A stretch of DNA of 64,000 nt from Gleimia europaea ACS-120-V-Col10b (GCF_000411155.1 NZ_KE150266.1:868001-932000); one strand, 5' to 3'; counted from the first letter of the stretch, positions 43,843 to 53,144 are shown. Numbers and translations are program-made. Notes: generated by a model not told the origin, from the sequence alone.

Positions 43843-44841
43843 TTATTCGCGTCCGAGGCAGGCAACCATGACGGCTTTAATGGTGTGCATGCGGTTTTCA
43901 GCCTGGTCAAACACGATGGAGCGATCCGATTCGAACACTTCGTCGCCCACCTCGCACCCGTTCAGCCCGTAGCGTTCAAATACCATTTTGCCTACTTGCG
44001 TGTTGGTGTCGTGGATCGCGGGCAGGCAGTGCATAAACTTGGCGCTCGCGCCGGCCCGATCCATTAGCGCCTCGTCCACGCGATAGGGAGTGAGCAGGCG
44101 AACGCGCTCGTCCCACGCGGCCTCGGGTTCACCCATTGATACCCACATGTCGGTGTGGACAAAGTTTGCGCCCGCAACGGCCTCGACGTCGTCGGTTACC
44201 GTCACCGTGCCCGAGGTGGTAGCGGCTAGATCCTGGGCTTGTGCGATCAGATCGGCGGGCGGCTGCAGGGCGGTTGGCGCCACGATGCGCACGTCCATGC
44301 CCAGCATGGCTCCAAGGACGAGGAGGGACCGGCCCATGTTGTAGCGCGCGTCGCCCACGTACGCAAAAGCTGTTTCGGCTAGTGGCGCGCTAGAGTGTTC
44401 GCGCATGGTGAGGGCATCGGCCAGCATCTGCGTGGGGTGCCAAAGATCTGTGAGGCCGTTGAAAACGGGCACCTTGGCCCACTGGTGTAGTTGTGCAACG
44501 GTGGTGTGGCTGTCCCCGCGAAACATGATGGCGTCGAACATGCGGCCAAGGACGCGCGCGGTGTCCGCCACGGATTCTTTGTAGCCCACGTGAGAGGAGG
44601 CCGGGTCAAGATACGTGGTGTTTGCACCCTGGTCAAACGCCGCGACTTCGAAGGCCGAACGGGTGCGGGTGGACATTTTTTGAAAGACGAGGGCGATTTG
44701 TAAACCTTGCAAATACTTAGTTTCCCGCCCCTGGGCCTTTGCATGCTTTAACTGCGCGGCAAGATCAAGCAGGTACGTCCACTCGCTGGCGCTGAAGTCG
44801 AGTTCGCGCAAAAAACTGCGTCCACGTAGAGGAAAATCCAT
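43843..44841 (-). CDS. argF: Ornithine carbamoyltransferase
   Basis: This enzyme condenses carbamoyl phosphate and ornithine to citrulline, or works in reverse in the arginine deiminase route. The 332-residue protein shows [18 protein letters not shown] (carbamoyl-phosphate loop), [29 protein letters not shown] and the ornithine site MHCLPAIHD. No arginine biosynthesis or arcA/arcC genes are visible alongside; the neighbours are a beta-galactosidase and an iron importer. An anabolic or catabolic role therefore cannot be decided (argF or arcB). Confidence 0.93.
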   Translation of the reverse strand: MDFPLRGRSFLRELDFSASEWTYLLDLAAQLKHAKAQGRETKYLQGLQIALVFQKMSTRTRSAFEVAAFDQGANTTYLDPASSHVGYKESVADTARVLGRMFDAIMFRGDSHTTVAQLHQWAKVPVFNGLTDLWHPTQMLADALTMREHSSAPLAETAFAYVGDARYNMGRSLLVLGAMLGMDVRIVAPTALQPPADLIAQAQDLAATTSGTVTVTDDVEAVAGANFVHTDMWVSMGEPEAAWDERVRLLTPYRVDEALMDRAGASAKFMHCLPAIHDTNTQVGKMVFERYGLNGCEVGDEVFESDRSIVFDQAENRMHTIKAVMVACLGRE

Positions 44842-44934
44842 GCGTCCAGTCTATTTGCCGCACCCGGCGCGCGCAGGCATGTCCACGCTTTCCTCGTTGC
44901 CGCAGGGCGCCCGGACCGCACGGCCCTGAAGTAG

Positions 44935-45693
44935 CTAAGCGAGGGGCACAGCCACGGGACGCCCGTTCACATGCACGACTTTAACCTCAACCTCGAAGAT
45001 GTCCTCGAGCACCCCGGGACGCACCACTTCGTCCGGAGTGCCGTCAGCTACTAGCTCGCCGTCTTTTAGAGCGATGAGGCGGTCAGCGTAAGCACTGGCC
45101 GTGTTGATGTCGTGGATGACAACCACGGTAGACATGTTTTGGTTGTTCGTGGCGCGCACGAGGTGGCGCATCATTTCGCGCGAGTGGTGCATGTCGAGGG
45201 CGGAAAGCGGCTCGTCGAGCAGCAGGTATTTGGCATCCTGCGCAAGCGTCATGGCGATGAATGCGCGCTGGCGTTGCCCGCCCGAAAGTTCGTCCAGGAA
45301 ACGGTCAGCAAGGCACAGCATGTCCACTGATTTTAGGGCTTCGGCCACTTTTTCTTGATCCTGCGGGCCGATGCGCCCCCGTCCGTGCGGGTGGCGTCCC
45401 AGCATGGCTAGTTCCGCCACGGTGAGCCGTACCGAAAGATGGTTTTCCTGCCGCAAAATCGCAATCTTCTTGGCAAGTTCCTCACTTTTCCACTTTTTTA
45501 CGTCGGTGCCGTCAACCAGGACGTGTCCGCCTGCCAGCGGCGTGAGGCGCCCAATGCCGGAAAGGAGGGTGGATTTGCCGGCCCCGTTGGGCCCGATGAG
45601 AGCGGTGAGTCCACTATCTGCCAGGTTGAAGCTCACGTTTTTCACTACAGGATCGGCCCCGTAGGACATGGTGACGTTGCGCAGTTCGATCAT
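44935..45693 (-). CDS. Iron-siderophore ABC importer, ATP-binding subunit
   Basis: A FecE/FepC-type ATPase of 252 residues: Walker A GPNGAGKST, Q-loop ILRQEN, signature ELSGGQRQRAF, Walker B YLLLDEPLSALDM, switch VIHDINTA, and the family block LGRHPHGRGR. It is the last gene of a four-gene, tightly coupled operon (4-bp overlaps) after two permeases and a binding protein, under an iron box. Confidence 0.93.
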   Translation of the reverse strand: MIELRNVTMSYGADPVVKNVSFNLADSGLTALIGPNGAGKSTLLSGIGRLTPLAGGHVLVDGTDVKKWKSEELAKKIAILRQENHLSVRLTVAELAMLGRHPHGRGRIGPQDQEKVAEALKSVDMLCLADRFLDELSGGQRQRAFIAMTLAQDAKYLLLDEPLSALDMHHSREMMRHLVRATNNQNMSTVVVIHDINTASAYADRLIALKDGELVADGTPDEVVRPGVLEDIFEVEVKVVHVNGRPVAVPLA

Positions 45694-46730
45694 TTGGATC
45701 CCCTCACTAGCATGACGAGCAGTAGCGCGCCACCCACTAGTTCAATGACCACGGGCAAGATTGTGCCCCCGGCAAGAAGGTGTTCCAAGATGGCTTGGCC
45801 GCCAACGAGGACGATGATTCCGATCGCGCTCGCGCCGGGCACTAGATGTCGGATGGAGGTGGAGCCGAGGGCGTGGACGGCGATGTTTGCCACCAGGAGA
45901 CCGAAGAACATGAGCGGGCCTACCAAAGCAGTGGCGGCGGAAACTAGCAGAGCGGAGGTTGCGAGCACGGTTTTAACTTCGCGGTTGTAGTTAAGGCCGA
46001 GGCAGGTGGCCATGTCTGGCCCCAGCGCAAGCACGTCCCAGTCGCGCGCTCGCTTGATGGAGTAAGCCACGCAGACTACGGTTACCAGCGCCGTGATTCC
46101 TAGCGCGCTGGTGTTGATGGCGGCAAATGAGGCCGTGGTGAGGTCTTGCACGGTCAAGAATTCGTTGGGATCCATGATGATTGACATCATCGTGGTGATG
46201 GAACGCAACAGTGCGCCCACAACAATGCCAACGAGTACCAGCAGGTGCGTGGAAGCCCGGCCTTTACGCATGATTGCAAGGAACATGGTGACGGACACCA
46301 GGGTCATGAGGCAGGCTTGCAGGGCAAACATGAGGGTGGGAGGAATCAGGTTTGTTACGCGGGCGCTGAGGAAGAACACGAGGCTGGTTGCCACGAGGGC
46401 AAACATCGCGTCGAATCCCATGACGGAGGGTGAGAGGATCCGGTTGCGCGTGACCGTTTGAAACAGCACGGTAGCGACAGAGAGCGCGACGGCCACCACC
46501 GCGAGGCCGGCAAGGCGTTTGATGCGCAGTGCCGCAATGATTTGCCACGCGTCCAAGGCTCCGTACAGCAAGAAGAACGCCATCGCGATGACCGCTAGGC
46601 CCACCGCGATGAGTACGCGCAGCCGCACGTCTCTTGCGCGTTGGGTCATGACCGCTTCGATGTGGGGCGCACTCCCTACGGCCGATTCGGATCGAAGCGG
46701 ACGCAGGAGGGGCAGGGCGATGGTGGTCAT
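45690..46730 (-). CDS. Iron-siderophore ABC importer, permease subunit 2 (FecCD family)
   Basis: This 346-residue BtuC/FecCD-type permease has about ten hydrophobic helices, with LAGLAVVAVALSVATVLFQT, VTRNRILSPSVMGFDAMFAL, LALGPDMATCLGLNYNR and PLMFFGLLVANIAVHALG, the usual cytoplasmic coupling and gate blocks. Overlaps of 4 bp with both neighbours indicate coupled expression. Confidence 0.9.
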   Translation of the reverse strand: MTTIALPLLRPLRSESAVGSAPHIEAVMTQRARDVRLRVLIAVGLAVIAMAFFLLYGALDAWQIIAALRIKRLAGLAVVAVALSVATVLFQTVTRNRILSPSVMGFDAMFALVATSLVFFLSARVTNLIPPTLMFALQACLMTLVSVTMFLAIMRKGRASTHLLVLVGIVVGALLRSITTMMSIIMDPNEFLTVQDLTTASFAAINTSALGITALVTVVCVAYSIKRARDWDVLALGPDMATCLGLNYNREVKTVLATSALLVSAATALVGPLMFFGLLVANIAVHALGSTSIRHLVPGASAIGIIVLVGGQAILEHLLAGGTILPVVIELVGGALLLVMLVRGSK

Positions 46731-47737
46731 AGCTTCACCGTTTTCAGCAAGATAACAAGGAATATGGCGCCGCCAAGCACGCCCATTACGACGCCGACAG
46801 GAATTTCCGCCGGTGCGATGAGGGTGCGGCCAAGGATGTCGGCGATGAGGACGAAGCTGGCACCGCCGATGGCTACGAACGGGAGAGAGCGGCGCAGATA
46901 GTCGCCCATGATGAGTGACACGATGTTGGGAACGACGAGGCCGAGGAAAGGTAGCGATCCAGCAACGACGATGGTTGTGCCGGCCACGATGGCCACGATG
47001 GTGAGGCCAACGCGGGTGACGTGGGCGTGGTTGAGGCCAAGATTAGTGGCGAAGTTTTCTCCCAGTCCAACCACTGTGAACCGGTCTGCGAACATGTATG
47101 CCAGCGCGCACGCTCCAGCTACTATCCACAGCAGTTCGTAGCGGCCAGCGATGGTGCCCGAAAAGTCACCGGTGAGCCACGCCTGCAAGGTACCTTGCAG
47201 TTGAAATTCCCAGGCGAGGAAGGTGGCACCCGCTCCAATAACTCCGGACAGGACGATGCCAAGGAGCGGCACAATGATTGGGTCTTTGCGGGGAATAGAG
47301 CGGATCAGGGCGAGGAGCACCAGGGTGCCTCCAAGTGCGAAGATCACGGCGAATCCCATTTTTAGAAGGATCGAGGCCGTTGGAAAAAGGAGGGTTACAA
47401 CCAGCACGCCCAGGCCGGCCGATTCGGTGACTCCGGTGGTGGAAGGCTCTACGTAGCGGTTTTGCACCAGCATTTGCATGACCAGACCGGCAACTGCCAT
47501 TGAGGCTCCCGCAAGCACGATTGCGAGCGTGCGGGGGATACGCGACACGGTCAGAACTTGCGCTTCCGCGCCACTTAGCTGGCCGGTAAACAGGTTTGCG
47601 ATGGATAGATCCGCCGTACCAACCGTTACCGACACGGCCATGAGCGTCGCAAGCAAGACGGTGCCGCCAACCAGTCCCAGAGCGTAACGGGACTGGTTGG
47701 CGGCTACCGGCTTAACCGCTAGAGCGGGGGCGCTCAT
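46727..47737 (-). CDS. Iron-siderophore ABC importer, permease subunit 1 (FecCD family)
   Basis: This 336-residue permease forms a heterodimer with the next gene product. FecCD motifs: ADLSIANLFTGQLSGAEAQV, RIPRTLAIVLAGASMAVAGL, MQMLVQNRYVEPSTTGVTES, VVGLGENFATNLGLNHAHVT and SLPFLGLVVPNIVSLIMGD. Overlaps the binding-protein gene by 4 bp. Confidence 0.92.
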   Translation of the reverse strand: MSAPALAVKPVAANQSRYALGLVGGTVLLATLMAVSVTVGTADLSIANLFTGQLSGAEAQVLTVSRIPRTLAIVLAGASMAVAGLVMQMLVQNRYVEPSTTGVTESAGLGVLVVTLLFPTASILLKMGFAVIFALGGTLVLLALIRSIPRKDPIIVPLLGIVLSGVIGAGATFLAWEFQLQGTLQAWLTGDFSGTIAGRYELLWIVAGACALAYMFADRFTVVGLGENFATNLGLNHAHVTRVGLTIVAIVAGTTIVVAGSLPFLGLVVPNIVSLIMGDYLRRSLPFVAIGGASFVLIADILGRTLIAPAEIPVGVVMGVLGGAIFLVILLKTVKL

Positions 47738-48729
47738 TTGGTGGCGGCCGCTACTTCATCTAGTTCCGCCATGAAGTTGGAAGCACCCGTCATGACCACG
47801 TACCAGCGTTCTGGCGACAGGTAGACGATGTGACCGTTCTTCGCTGCGGGAGTTTCGTTCACGAGGTCGTTGTCAAGCACCTGCTGCGCAGTAGTTCCAG
47901 CCTCGGTATTTCCAATGGCGGCGTCTCGGTCGATTACGAAGATGTAGTCGGGAGCAAGCTCACGCACGGTTTCAAAAGAGATCTTCTGCCCCTTGTGGCC
48001 TTCCTCAGCTTCACCTTCGGCTACGGGCTTGAAACCGAACACGTCGTAGATGGGCGCCCACCTGGACTTTGGCCCGTGCATTGAAACTTCCCCGCCGTTG
48101 GTCATCAGAACCATTGCGGTGCCGCGCTCAGACTTTTCCGCTTCCGCCTTGTATTCGGCGATCTTCGCGAGGAGATCATCTTTAAGCTCTTCGCCGCGCT
48201 CGGCCTTGCCCACAGCAGTGGCGAGCATCTGCACCGACTCCGCAGCGCGCTGGGAGTATCCTTCCTTGTCCCACGGGACGGACGCATCGATGGTGGTGAA
48301 GTTCTTAGAAAGCTCGTCGTAGAACTTCGCGGACCTCGCGCCCACAACCACGAGGTCGGGGTTCAGCTTCGCAATTGCCTCTACGTCAGGCTCTTTCAAG
48401 GTTCCCACATTTTCGAGGGTGGAGTAGTCGACGCCCTGGTCGTCTTTCAGCCAGGTGGGAACTGACTTGGTGGGGACACCGGTCACGAGCTCGCCCGCAC
48501 CAAGCGCGTCGATGGTGTCGAGCGCGGCCATGTCGAGTACGACGACGGATTTTGGTTGCGCCTCAATGGTGGTTTCACCCGCGTTGTGCGTGACGGTTGC
48601 CGGGAATGCGCCGGCCGCTTCAGTTGTAGTTTCGGTGGGTTCCGGCTCGGAGGTTGTTCCTCCTGAGCCGCATGCCGCAAGGGCAAGCGACGCGGCAACG
48701 GCGATGGCGCCGAGCGATAGTTTACGCAT
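47734..48729 (-). CDS. Iron-siderophore binding lipoprotein
   Basis: This is the first gene of the iron operon. It is a 331-residue class III substrate-binding protein with a lipoprotein signal peptide ending in LALAAC, so it is anchored outside the membrane. DTIDALGAGELVTGVPTKSV, EPDVEAIAKLNPDLVVVGAR and ELAPDYIFVIDRDAAIGN are typical of FatB/CeuE-like catecholate siderophore proteins. An AAGGAAAG ribosome site precedes the ATG, and a near-perfect iron box lies 24 bp upstream of the start. Confidence 0.93.
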   Translation of the reverse strand: MRKLSLGAIAVAASLALAACGSGGTTSEPEPTETTTEAAGAFPATVTHNAGETTIEAQPKSVVVLDMAALDTIDALGAGELVTGVPTKSVPTWLKDDQGVDYSTLENVGTLKEPDVEAIAKLNPDLVVVGARSAKFYDELSKNFTTIDASVPWDKEGYSQRAAESVQMLATAVGKAERGEELKDDLLAKIAEYKAEAEKSERGTAMVLMTNGGEVSMHGPKSRWAPIYDVFGFKPVAEGEAEEGHKGQKISFETVRELAPDYIFVIDRDAAIGNTEAGTTAQQVLDNDLVNETPAAKNGHIVYLSPERWYVVMTGASNFMAELDEVAAATK

Positions 48730-48752
48730 TAGATTTCACTTTCCTTCTTAAC

Positions 48753-48771
48753 GTAGGTAAGGCTAACCTAA
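48753..48771 (-). promoter_or_regulatory. DtxR/IdeR-type iron box
   Basis: TTAGGTTAGCCTTACCTAC on the minus strand matches the 19-bp DtxR/IdeR consensus (TTAGGTTAGSCTAACCTAA) at all but two positions and sits just upstream of the siderophore-binding lipoprotein start. Repression of the importer by iron-loaded regulator is the expected effect. menB diverges on the other side and could be affected, which is inference. Confidence 0.85.
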
Positions 48772-48948
48772 TCACACTCCGGAATTGTTTTCAACATTTC
48801 GCAACGACTACATTACGTAAATCGCGAAAGAGTTGCCAGCTCGAGTTTTTCCCGTATTTTCGCGGACTTTAACCAAGGCCGGGCGCGGCCTGACGCGGGC
48901 GAGGTGGCCGCGAAAGCTAAAAAACACGCGAACAACTACGATGTACGC

Positions 48949-49926
48949 ATGAGCGCTTTACCCAATGTTTCGGACACTTTTGACCCGTCGCGCTGGCGCG
49001 AGGTGGAAGGTTTTGAACTTACTGATATGACTTACCATCGCGGAATCTCGCGCGGCGAGGAGGACGGGGCTCCCGCCGGAGCAGACTTGCCCGTGGTGCG
49101 GATCGCGTTTGACCGCCCGCATCTGCGCAACGCGTTTCGCCCCCACACCGTCGATGAGCTCTACGCTTGCCTCGATCACGCGCGCATGAGTCCGGACGTG
49201 GCGGCCGTAATCCTCACGGGTAACGGCCCGTCCGCAAAGGATGATGGCTACGCGTTCTGTTCGGGCGGGGATCAGCGCATTCGCGGTGCTGCCGGGTACC
49301 AATACGAAAAGGCAGATATTTCCGATGAGGCCGAGATTTCTCAGCGCCGCCAAAACATGGACAACGCGCGGGCAGGACGCCTGCACATTCTGGAGGTGCA
49401 GCGCCTGATCCGCACCATGCCCAAGGTTGTGATTGCCGCTGTCCCAGGTTGGGCAGCAGGCGGCGGCCACTCACTCAACGTGGTGTGCGACCTGTCGGTG
49501 GCTTCCATCGAACACGCACGTTTTATGCAAACGGATGCGAATGTGGGCTCGTTTGACGCCGGCTACGGATCCGGCCTGTTGGCACGTCAAGCTGGGGATA
49601 AGCGGGCGCGGGAGATCTTCTTCCTGGCTCGCGAATATAACGCGAAGGACGCGCAGCGTTGGGGCGTTGTGAACGAGGCCGTACCGCACGCGGACCTGGA
49701 AGCCACCGCGCTCGAATATGCGCGGATTATTGCAACGAAGTCTCCCCAGGCCATCCGCATGTTGAAGTTCGCATTCAACCTCGCCGATGACGGCTTGGCT
49801 GGCCAGCAGGTGTTTGCCGGGGAAGCGACGCGCCTGGCGTACATGACCGAAGAGGCGCAAGAGGGGCGCGACGCTTTCCTAGAGCGGCGCAGCCCCGACT
49901 GGTCAAGCTACCCGTACTATTTTTAA
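48949..49926 (+). CDS. menB: 1,4-Dihydroxy-2-naphthoyl-CoA synthase
   Basis: This crotonase-fold enzyme closes the second ring of the naphthoquinone from o-succinylbenzoyl-CoA. The 325-residue protein has RPHLRNAFRPHTVDELYA, the oxyanion-hole block YAFCSGGDQRIRG, PGWAAGGGHSLNVVCDL, QTDANVGSFDAGYGSG and the C-terminal RRSPDWSSYPYYF, all MenB-specific, with the longer N-terminus common in actinobacteria. I take the ATG at 48949; a GTG 15 codons upstream is possible. No convincing ribosome site precedes either start. Confidence 0.94.
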   Translation: MSALPNVSDTFDPSRWREVEGFELTDMTYHRGISRGEEDGAPAGADLPVVRIAFDRPHLRNAFRPHTVDELYACLDHARMSPDVAAVILTGNGPSAKDDGYAFCSGGDQRIRGAAGYQYEKADISDEAEISQRRQNMDNARAGRLHILEVQRLIRTMPKVVIAAVPGWAAGGGHSLNVVCDLSVASIEHARFMQTDANVGSFDAGYGSGLLARQAGDKRAREIFFLAREYNAKDAQRWGVVNEAVPHADLEATALEYARIIATKSPQAIRMLKFAFNLADDGLAGQQVFAGEATRLAYMTEEAQEGRDAFLERRSPDWSSYPYYF

Positions 49927-50021
49927 CCATTTTCTTCTAGCCACTCCCCCAGCAGACTGGCACCTTGCCCGTTTGCGCGCCCGGCATTGTACAGGCGCCC
50001 TCGTACTTGAATGGATTTGTA

Positions 50022-51347
50022 ATGACGTCGATGAACGCTGCTGATTCTGCGGCCCAACTGATGATTGTTCCGGGAGGAACCACGCCCGGCGCGGTGACCA
50101 TGACCTATTCTGCGGTACACAAGCTGTGGGAGCTTTACGAACGGTTTGAAAAGACGGGTGTGCAGCGTAGCCAGCGCATCATTTTGGCACCGCGAGAGGC
50201 CAGCGAGGCTATGCCTGCGCGCGCGGCTCAAACCAACGCCGCGCTACAAAAACGCATCAAGAAGTTGCCGGGCAGCGTGGACGTGATCTTAGAGACCTCC
50301 GGCTCCACCACGGGAAATCCGCGGCTTGTGGGTCTCTCATTCGCCGCACTGGTAGCGTCTGCCCGAGCCACGCACGAGTTCTTGGGCGGGCCGGGCCGCT
50401 GGATTGTGGCGCTCCCCGTGCATCACGTTGCGGGACTGCAAACCTTGATTCGCACTTGTGTTGCCGAGGCCTCGCCCATCATCGCGGACATGTCAGCAGG
50501 ATTTGATGAGGAGGCCCTTACCGTTGCCTGCCGTACCGCAGCTGACGATGGAGATCACCGCGCCTACCTATCCTTGGTTCCCAAACAGTTGTATGACGCT
50601 CTCGAGGCTGGGGGCGAACTCGTGGAGCAACTCGCGCGTTTAGATGCGGTGCTGGTAGGAGGAGCAGGCACCTCCTCGAATCTGCTGGATCGTGCCCGCG
50701 CGGCCGGTATTAACGTGGTCACCACGTACGGCATGAGCGAAACCGGGGGCGGCTGCGTCTACAACGGCATTCCTCTGCCTGGCGTGCAGATCCGCACGGT
50801 TGATGGTCGAATCCAGATTTGCGGCCCCGTCCTCATGGATGGATATGTGGATAGTTATGACCGTCCATTCGATGTGGAGGATGGGCAGCGCTGGCTACGC
50901 ACCTCTGACGCGGGCGAATGGGATGGCAACAGTCTGCAGGTGCTGGGCCGGGCTGATGACGTGATTGTTTCTGGAGCGGTGAACGTGGCGCCCACGCGCG
51001 TTGCGGACGTGATTGCAGCAGCAAAAGACGTTGTCGACGTAGCGGTTGTTGCCCTGCCTGACGAGAAGTGGGGGCAGGTAGTGGCTGCCGCTATCGCCTC
51101 GCCTTGCATTAGGGCAAAGATTGACGAGGCCGGTGCGGATCTGCCTGCCCACAAGAATGAGGTATACGCGAAGTTCGCCAAGCAAATCCGAGACCTGGTT
51201 GGCGAGAAGTTAGGGCGTGATCACGCCCCGCGAGTCATTGCGGTTGTGGATGAGCTTGCCGTTACGCCGCTGGGCAAAGTTGATAGGCACGCGGTGGGCG
51301 TAATGGTTGCAAATTTGGTTGCGTCTGAAGCCGCGTGGGTACGCTGA
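50022..51347 (+). CDS. menE: o-Succinylbenzoate-CoA ligase
   Basis: This AMP-forming acyl-CoA synthetase activates o-succinylbenzoate for MenB. The 441-residue protein is short for the superfamily, as actinobacterial MenE are. Blocks: LETSGSTTGNPRLVGLS (P-loop), ALPVHHVAGLQTL, VTTYGMSETGGGCVYNG, WLRTSDAGEW, LGRADDVIVSGAVNVAP and the C-terminal catalytic Lys in LAVTPLGKVDRHAV. The start at 50022 has GGA 6 nt upstream; the open frame extends 19 codons further. It lies between menB and menA, all rightward. Confidence 0.92.
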   Translation: MTSMNAADSAAQLMIVPGGTTPGAVTMTYSAVHKLWELYERFEKTGVQRSQRIILAPREASEAMPARAAQTNAALQKRIKKLPGSVDVILETSGSTTGNPRLVGLSFAALVASARATHEFLGGPGRWIVALPVHHVAGLQTLIRTCVAEASPIIADMSAGFDEEALTVACRTAADDGDHRAYLSLVPKQLYDALEAGGELVEQLARLDAVLVGGAGTSSNLLDRARAAGINVVTTYGMSETGGGCVYNGIPLPGVQIRTVDGRIQICGPVLMDGYVDSYDRPFDVEDGQRWLRTSDAGEWDGNSLQVLGRADDVIVSGAVNVAPTRVADVIAAAKDVVDVAVVALPDEKWGQVVAAAIASPCIRAKIDEAGADLPAHKNEVYAKFAKQIRDLVGEKLGRDHAPRVIAVVDELAVTPLGKVDRHAVGVMVANLVASEAAWVR

Positions 51348-51351
51348 GCAC

Positions 51352-52233
51352 ATGGCGACTTTCAACGACTGGCTCGAAGGCGCACGCCTTCGCACACTCC
51401 CCGCAGCAATCGCGCCCGTGCTTATCGGTATCGGCGCGGCGCATTTCCTAGGCGGATTTTCTGCCGCCCGCTCGATCCTTGCTCTGGAAGTGGCGCTTGC
51501 GCTACAGGTTGGGGTGAACTTTTCGAACGACTACTCCGACGGGGTGCGCGGAACAGATGCGGTGCGTTCAGGCCCTCCTCGCCTAACCGGCGGGGGCAAG
51601 ACAAGTCCAAAGGTTGTGCTCGCTGCGGCACTGGGATGCTTCGCGTTAGCGGGGGTACTTGGCCTCGTTCTGCTTTACATTTCGAGCCAGTGGTGGCTGC
51701 TAGTTCCCGGAGTTGCGGCGGTTGCTGCAGCCTGGTTTTACACGGGAGGGCGCACACCTTACGGCTACATGGGCGTGGGATTGTCTGAGCTTTTCGTCTT
51801 CGTTTTCTTTGGCCTTATGGCCACGGTTGCAACCACTTGGGTGCAGATTCAGGTGGCACCCTGGTGGTTGTGGTGCGCGGCAACGGGCACGGGTATGTTG
51901 TCGATTGCCCTGCTGTTTGTGAACAACATTCGCGATATTCCGACCGATTCGAAGACGGGGAAGAGGACCCTGCCGGTTCGCCTGGGGGATCGCCCTTCAC
52001 GTTTCGTGTACGCCTGGCTGCTAGGTATTGGCGTAGTTATGACGGGACTTGGCCTGGTAGAGACCCGGTTTGTTCCGGCTTATTTGCTGGTATTTGCCGC
52101 GCCTGTGCTCCTGATTTCACGCAAGGTTTTAGCTGGGGCGAAGGGCCGTGAGCTACTTCCGATCCTGCGAAACACGGGCTTTTTGACCCTGTTCACCGGC
52201 CTGGCAGTGTGCGTTGGCTTAATTGTCACCTAA
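51352..52233 (+). CDS. menA: 1,4-Dihydroxy-2-naphthoate polyprenyltransferase
   Basis: This UbiA-family membrane enzyme joins the naphthoate ring to the polyprenyl tail with loss of CO2. The 293-residue protein opens with WLEGARLRTLPAAIAPVLIG. The first Asp-rich motif is NFSNDYSDGVRGTD, the second NNIRDIPTDSKTGKRTLPVR, and about eight to nine hydrophobic helices follow the UbiA pattern. The ATG at 51352 lies 4 nt after the menE stop, so translation is likely coupled. Confidence 0.94.
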   Translation: MATFNDWLEGARLRTLPAAIAPVLIGIGAAHFLGGFSAARSILALEVALALQVGVNFSNDYSDGVRGTDAVRSGPPRLTGGGKTSPKVVLAAALGCFALAGVLGLVLLYISSQWWLLVPGVAAVAAAWFYTGGRTPYGYMGVGLSELFVFVFFGLMATVATTWVQIQVAPWWLWCAATGTGMLSIALLFVNNIRDIPTDSKTGKRTLPVRLGDRPSRFVYAWLLGIGVVMTGLGLVETRFVPAYLLVFAAPVLLISRKVLAGAKGRELLPILRNTGFLTLFTGLAVCVGLIVT

Positions 52234-52235
52234 GT

Positions 52236-52259
52236 CTGGCCGAGCACATTCGCGGCCAG
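52236..52259 (+). terminator. Possible stem-loop after menA
   Basis: CTGGCCG/CGGCCAG, 7 bp with a 10-nt loop, begins 2 nt after the menA stop; no uridine run follows. It could weakly terminate menB-menE-menA before the next gene. Confidence 0.35.
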
Positions 52260-52296
52260 TGCATACAATAGTTAAAGGGTTATTAAGGAGCGGAAA

Positions 52297-52890
52297 ATGG
52301 CTAGGGTTGTTATCGCTGTACTGTCGCTGGCAGTGACGATTTTTGCTGTCGCCGACATTGCGCGCACCCCTAAAGATGAGATGCCTGCCCGCATTCCTAA
52401 ACCCTTGTGGCTTTTGTTAGCGATTTTGTTGACGCCTGTGGGTGGTCTGGCCTGGATCATTGTGTCTCGCGTGACCCAAGCAGAAGCGAGCGGAGGACAG
52501 GTGAATCGCGGTTTTTGGTATTCGCAAGACTCTGCAATAAAACTGCCGCACCGCACCTACACGAACCAAGATCCGTACATGTACGGCGCGCCAGACGATG
52601 ATCCGAACTTGGCGTGGCATTTGGAAAAGCAGATGCGGCAAAAGAGGTCCGAGAATCTCATGCGCGAGTTCGAGCGTCAGATGGAAGAAACTGACCGCGC
52701 AGAAAACATGGGGAACGCCGACCTCGAAGCGCAGGACTTAGATGCGGAAGCCGAGGACCGATCCATCCTGGGCGGCGAAGCGAGCCCAAACGAATCAAAA
52801 CCCGCTAACGGCTCGGACGCGGATACGCCGCAGCACCTGCAAGGGCCCGATGAAGAAGACGAGGACAAAAACAAGGGCGAGAACCTGTAG
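52297..52890 (+). CDS. PLDc_N-type membrane protein with acidic C-terminal tail
   Basis: A 197-residue protein: two N-terminal hydrophobic segments (VVIAVLSLAVTIFAVADIA and PLWLLLAILLTPVGGLAWII) match the short phospholipase D-nuclease N-terminal (PLDc_N) membrane module common in actinobacteria. The rest is a polar cytoplasmic tail with a charged, probably helical stretch (WHLEKQMRQKRSENLMREFE) and an acidic, disordered-looking end. No catalytic domain is present. AAGGAG lies upstream of the ATG. The function is unknown; it is often found next to men genes in actinobacteria. Confidence 0.75.
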   Translation: MARVVIAVLSLAVTIFAVADIARTPKDEMPARIPKPLWLLLAILLTPVGGLAWIIVSRVTQAEASGGQVNRGFWYSQDSAIKLPHRTYTNQDPYMYGAPDDDPNLAWHLEKQMRQKRSENLMREFERQMEETDRAENMGNADLEAQDLDAEAEDRSILGGEASPNESKPANGSDADTPQHLQGPDEEDEDKNKGENL

Positions 52891-53011
52891 CTCTCCAAGA
52901 AATAGAACGAAAAGATCTTGCATATCCTGGCCCACCTCGCAGGTTTTCCACAGCCAAAACCTGCATGTGCGATATTCATATACATTGAGAAGCACATTGA
53001 AATGCACTAAC

Positions 53012-53036
53012 AACTAAACTAAATTTACGTTTAGTT
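53012..53036. promoter_or_regulatory. Perfect inverted repeat in the 52.9-53.2 kb gap
   Basis: AACTAAAC - 9 nt - GTTTAGTT is a perfect 8-bp inverted repeat in AT-rich DNA, 70 bp ahead of a tiny open frame. It looks like an operator. The gap from 52,891 to 53,239 otherwise holds a stem (GCTCTGG 53037-53043 with CCAGAGC 53080-53086), a 12-codon frame and a terminator. Confidence 0.4.
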
Positions 53037-53105
53037 GCTCTGGCCGTTGACGCTCCACTTATACGGATGTCGCCGATGACCAGAGCTTTTATACAAAGGA
53101 GCGCC

Positions 53106-53144
53106 ATGTCCTCTGCGTCGCTAAGAAGACACCAGCTCACATAG
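53106..53144 (+). CDS. Possible 12-residue leader peptide
   Basis: ATG followed by 11 codons (MSSASLRRHQLT, stop TAG). AAAGGAG lies 5 nt upstream, an ideal ribosome site for such a small frame. It lies between a hairpin and a strong terminator-like stem-loop, all on the plus strand, and no larger plus-strand gene follows. It could be a leader or regulatory peptide, a small RNA with a chance frame, or a relic. Confidence 0.35.
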   Translation: MSSASLRRHQLT

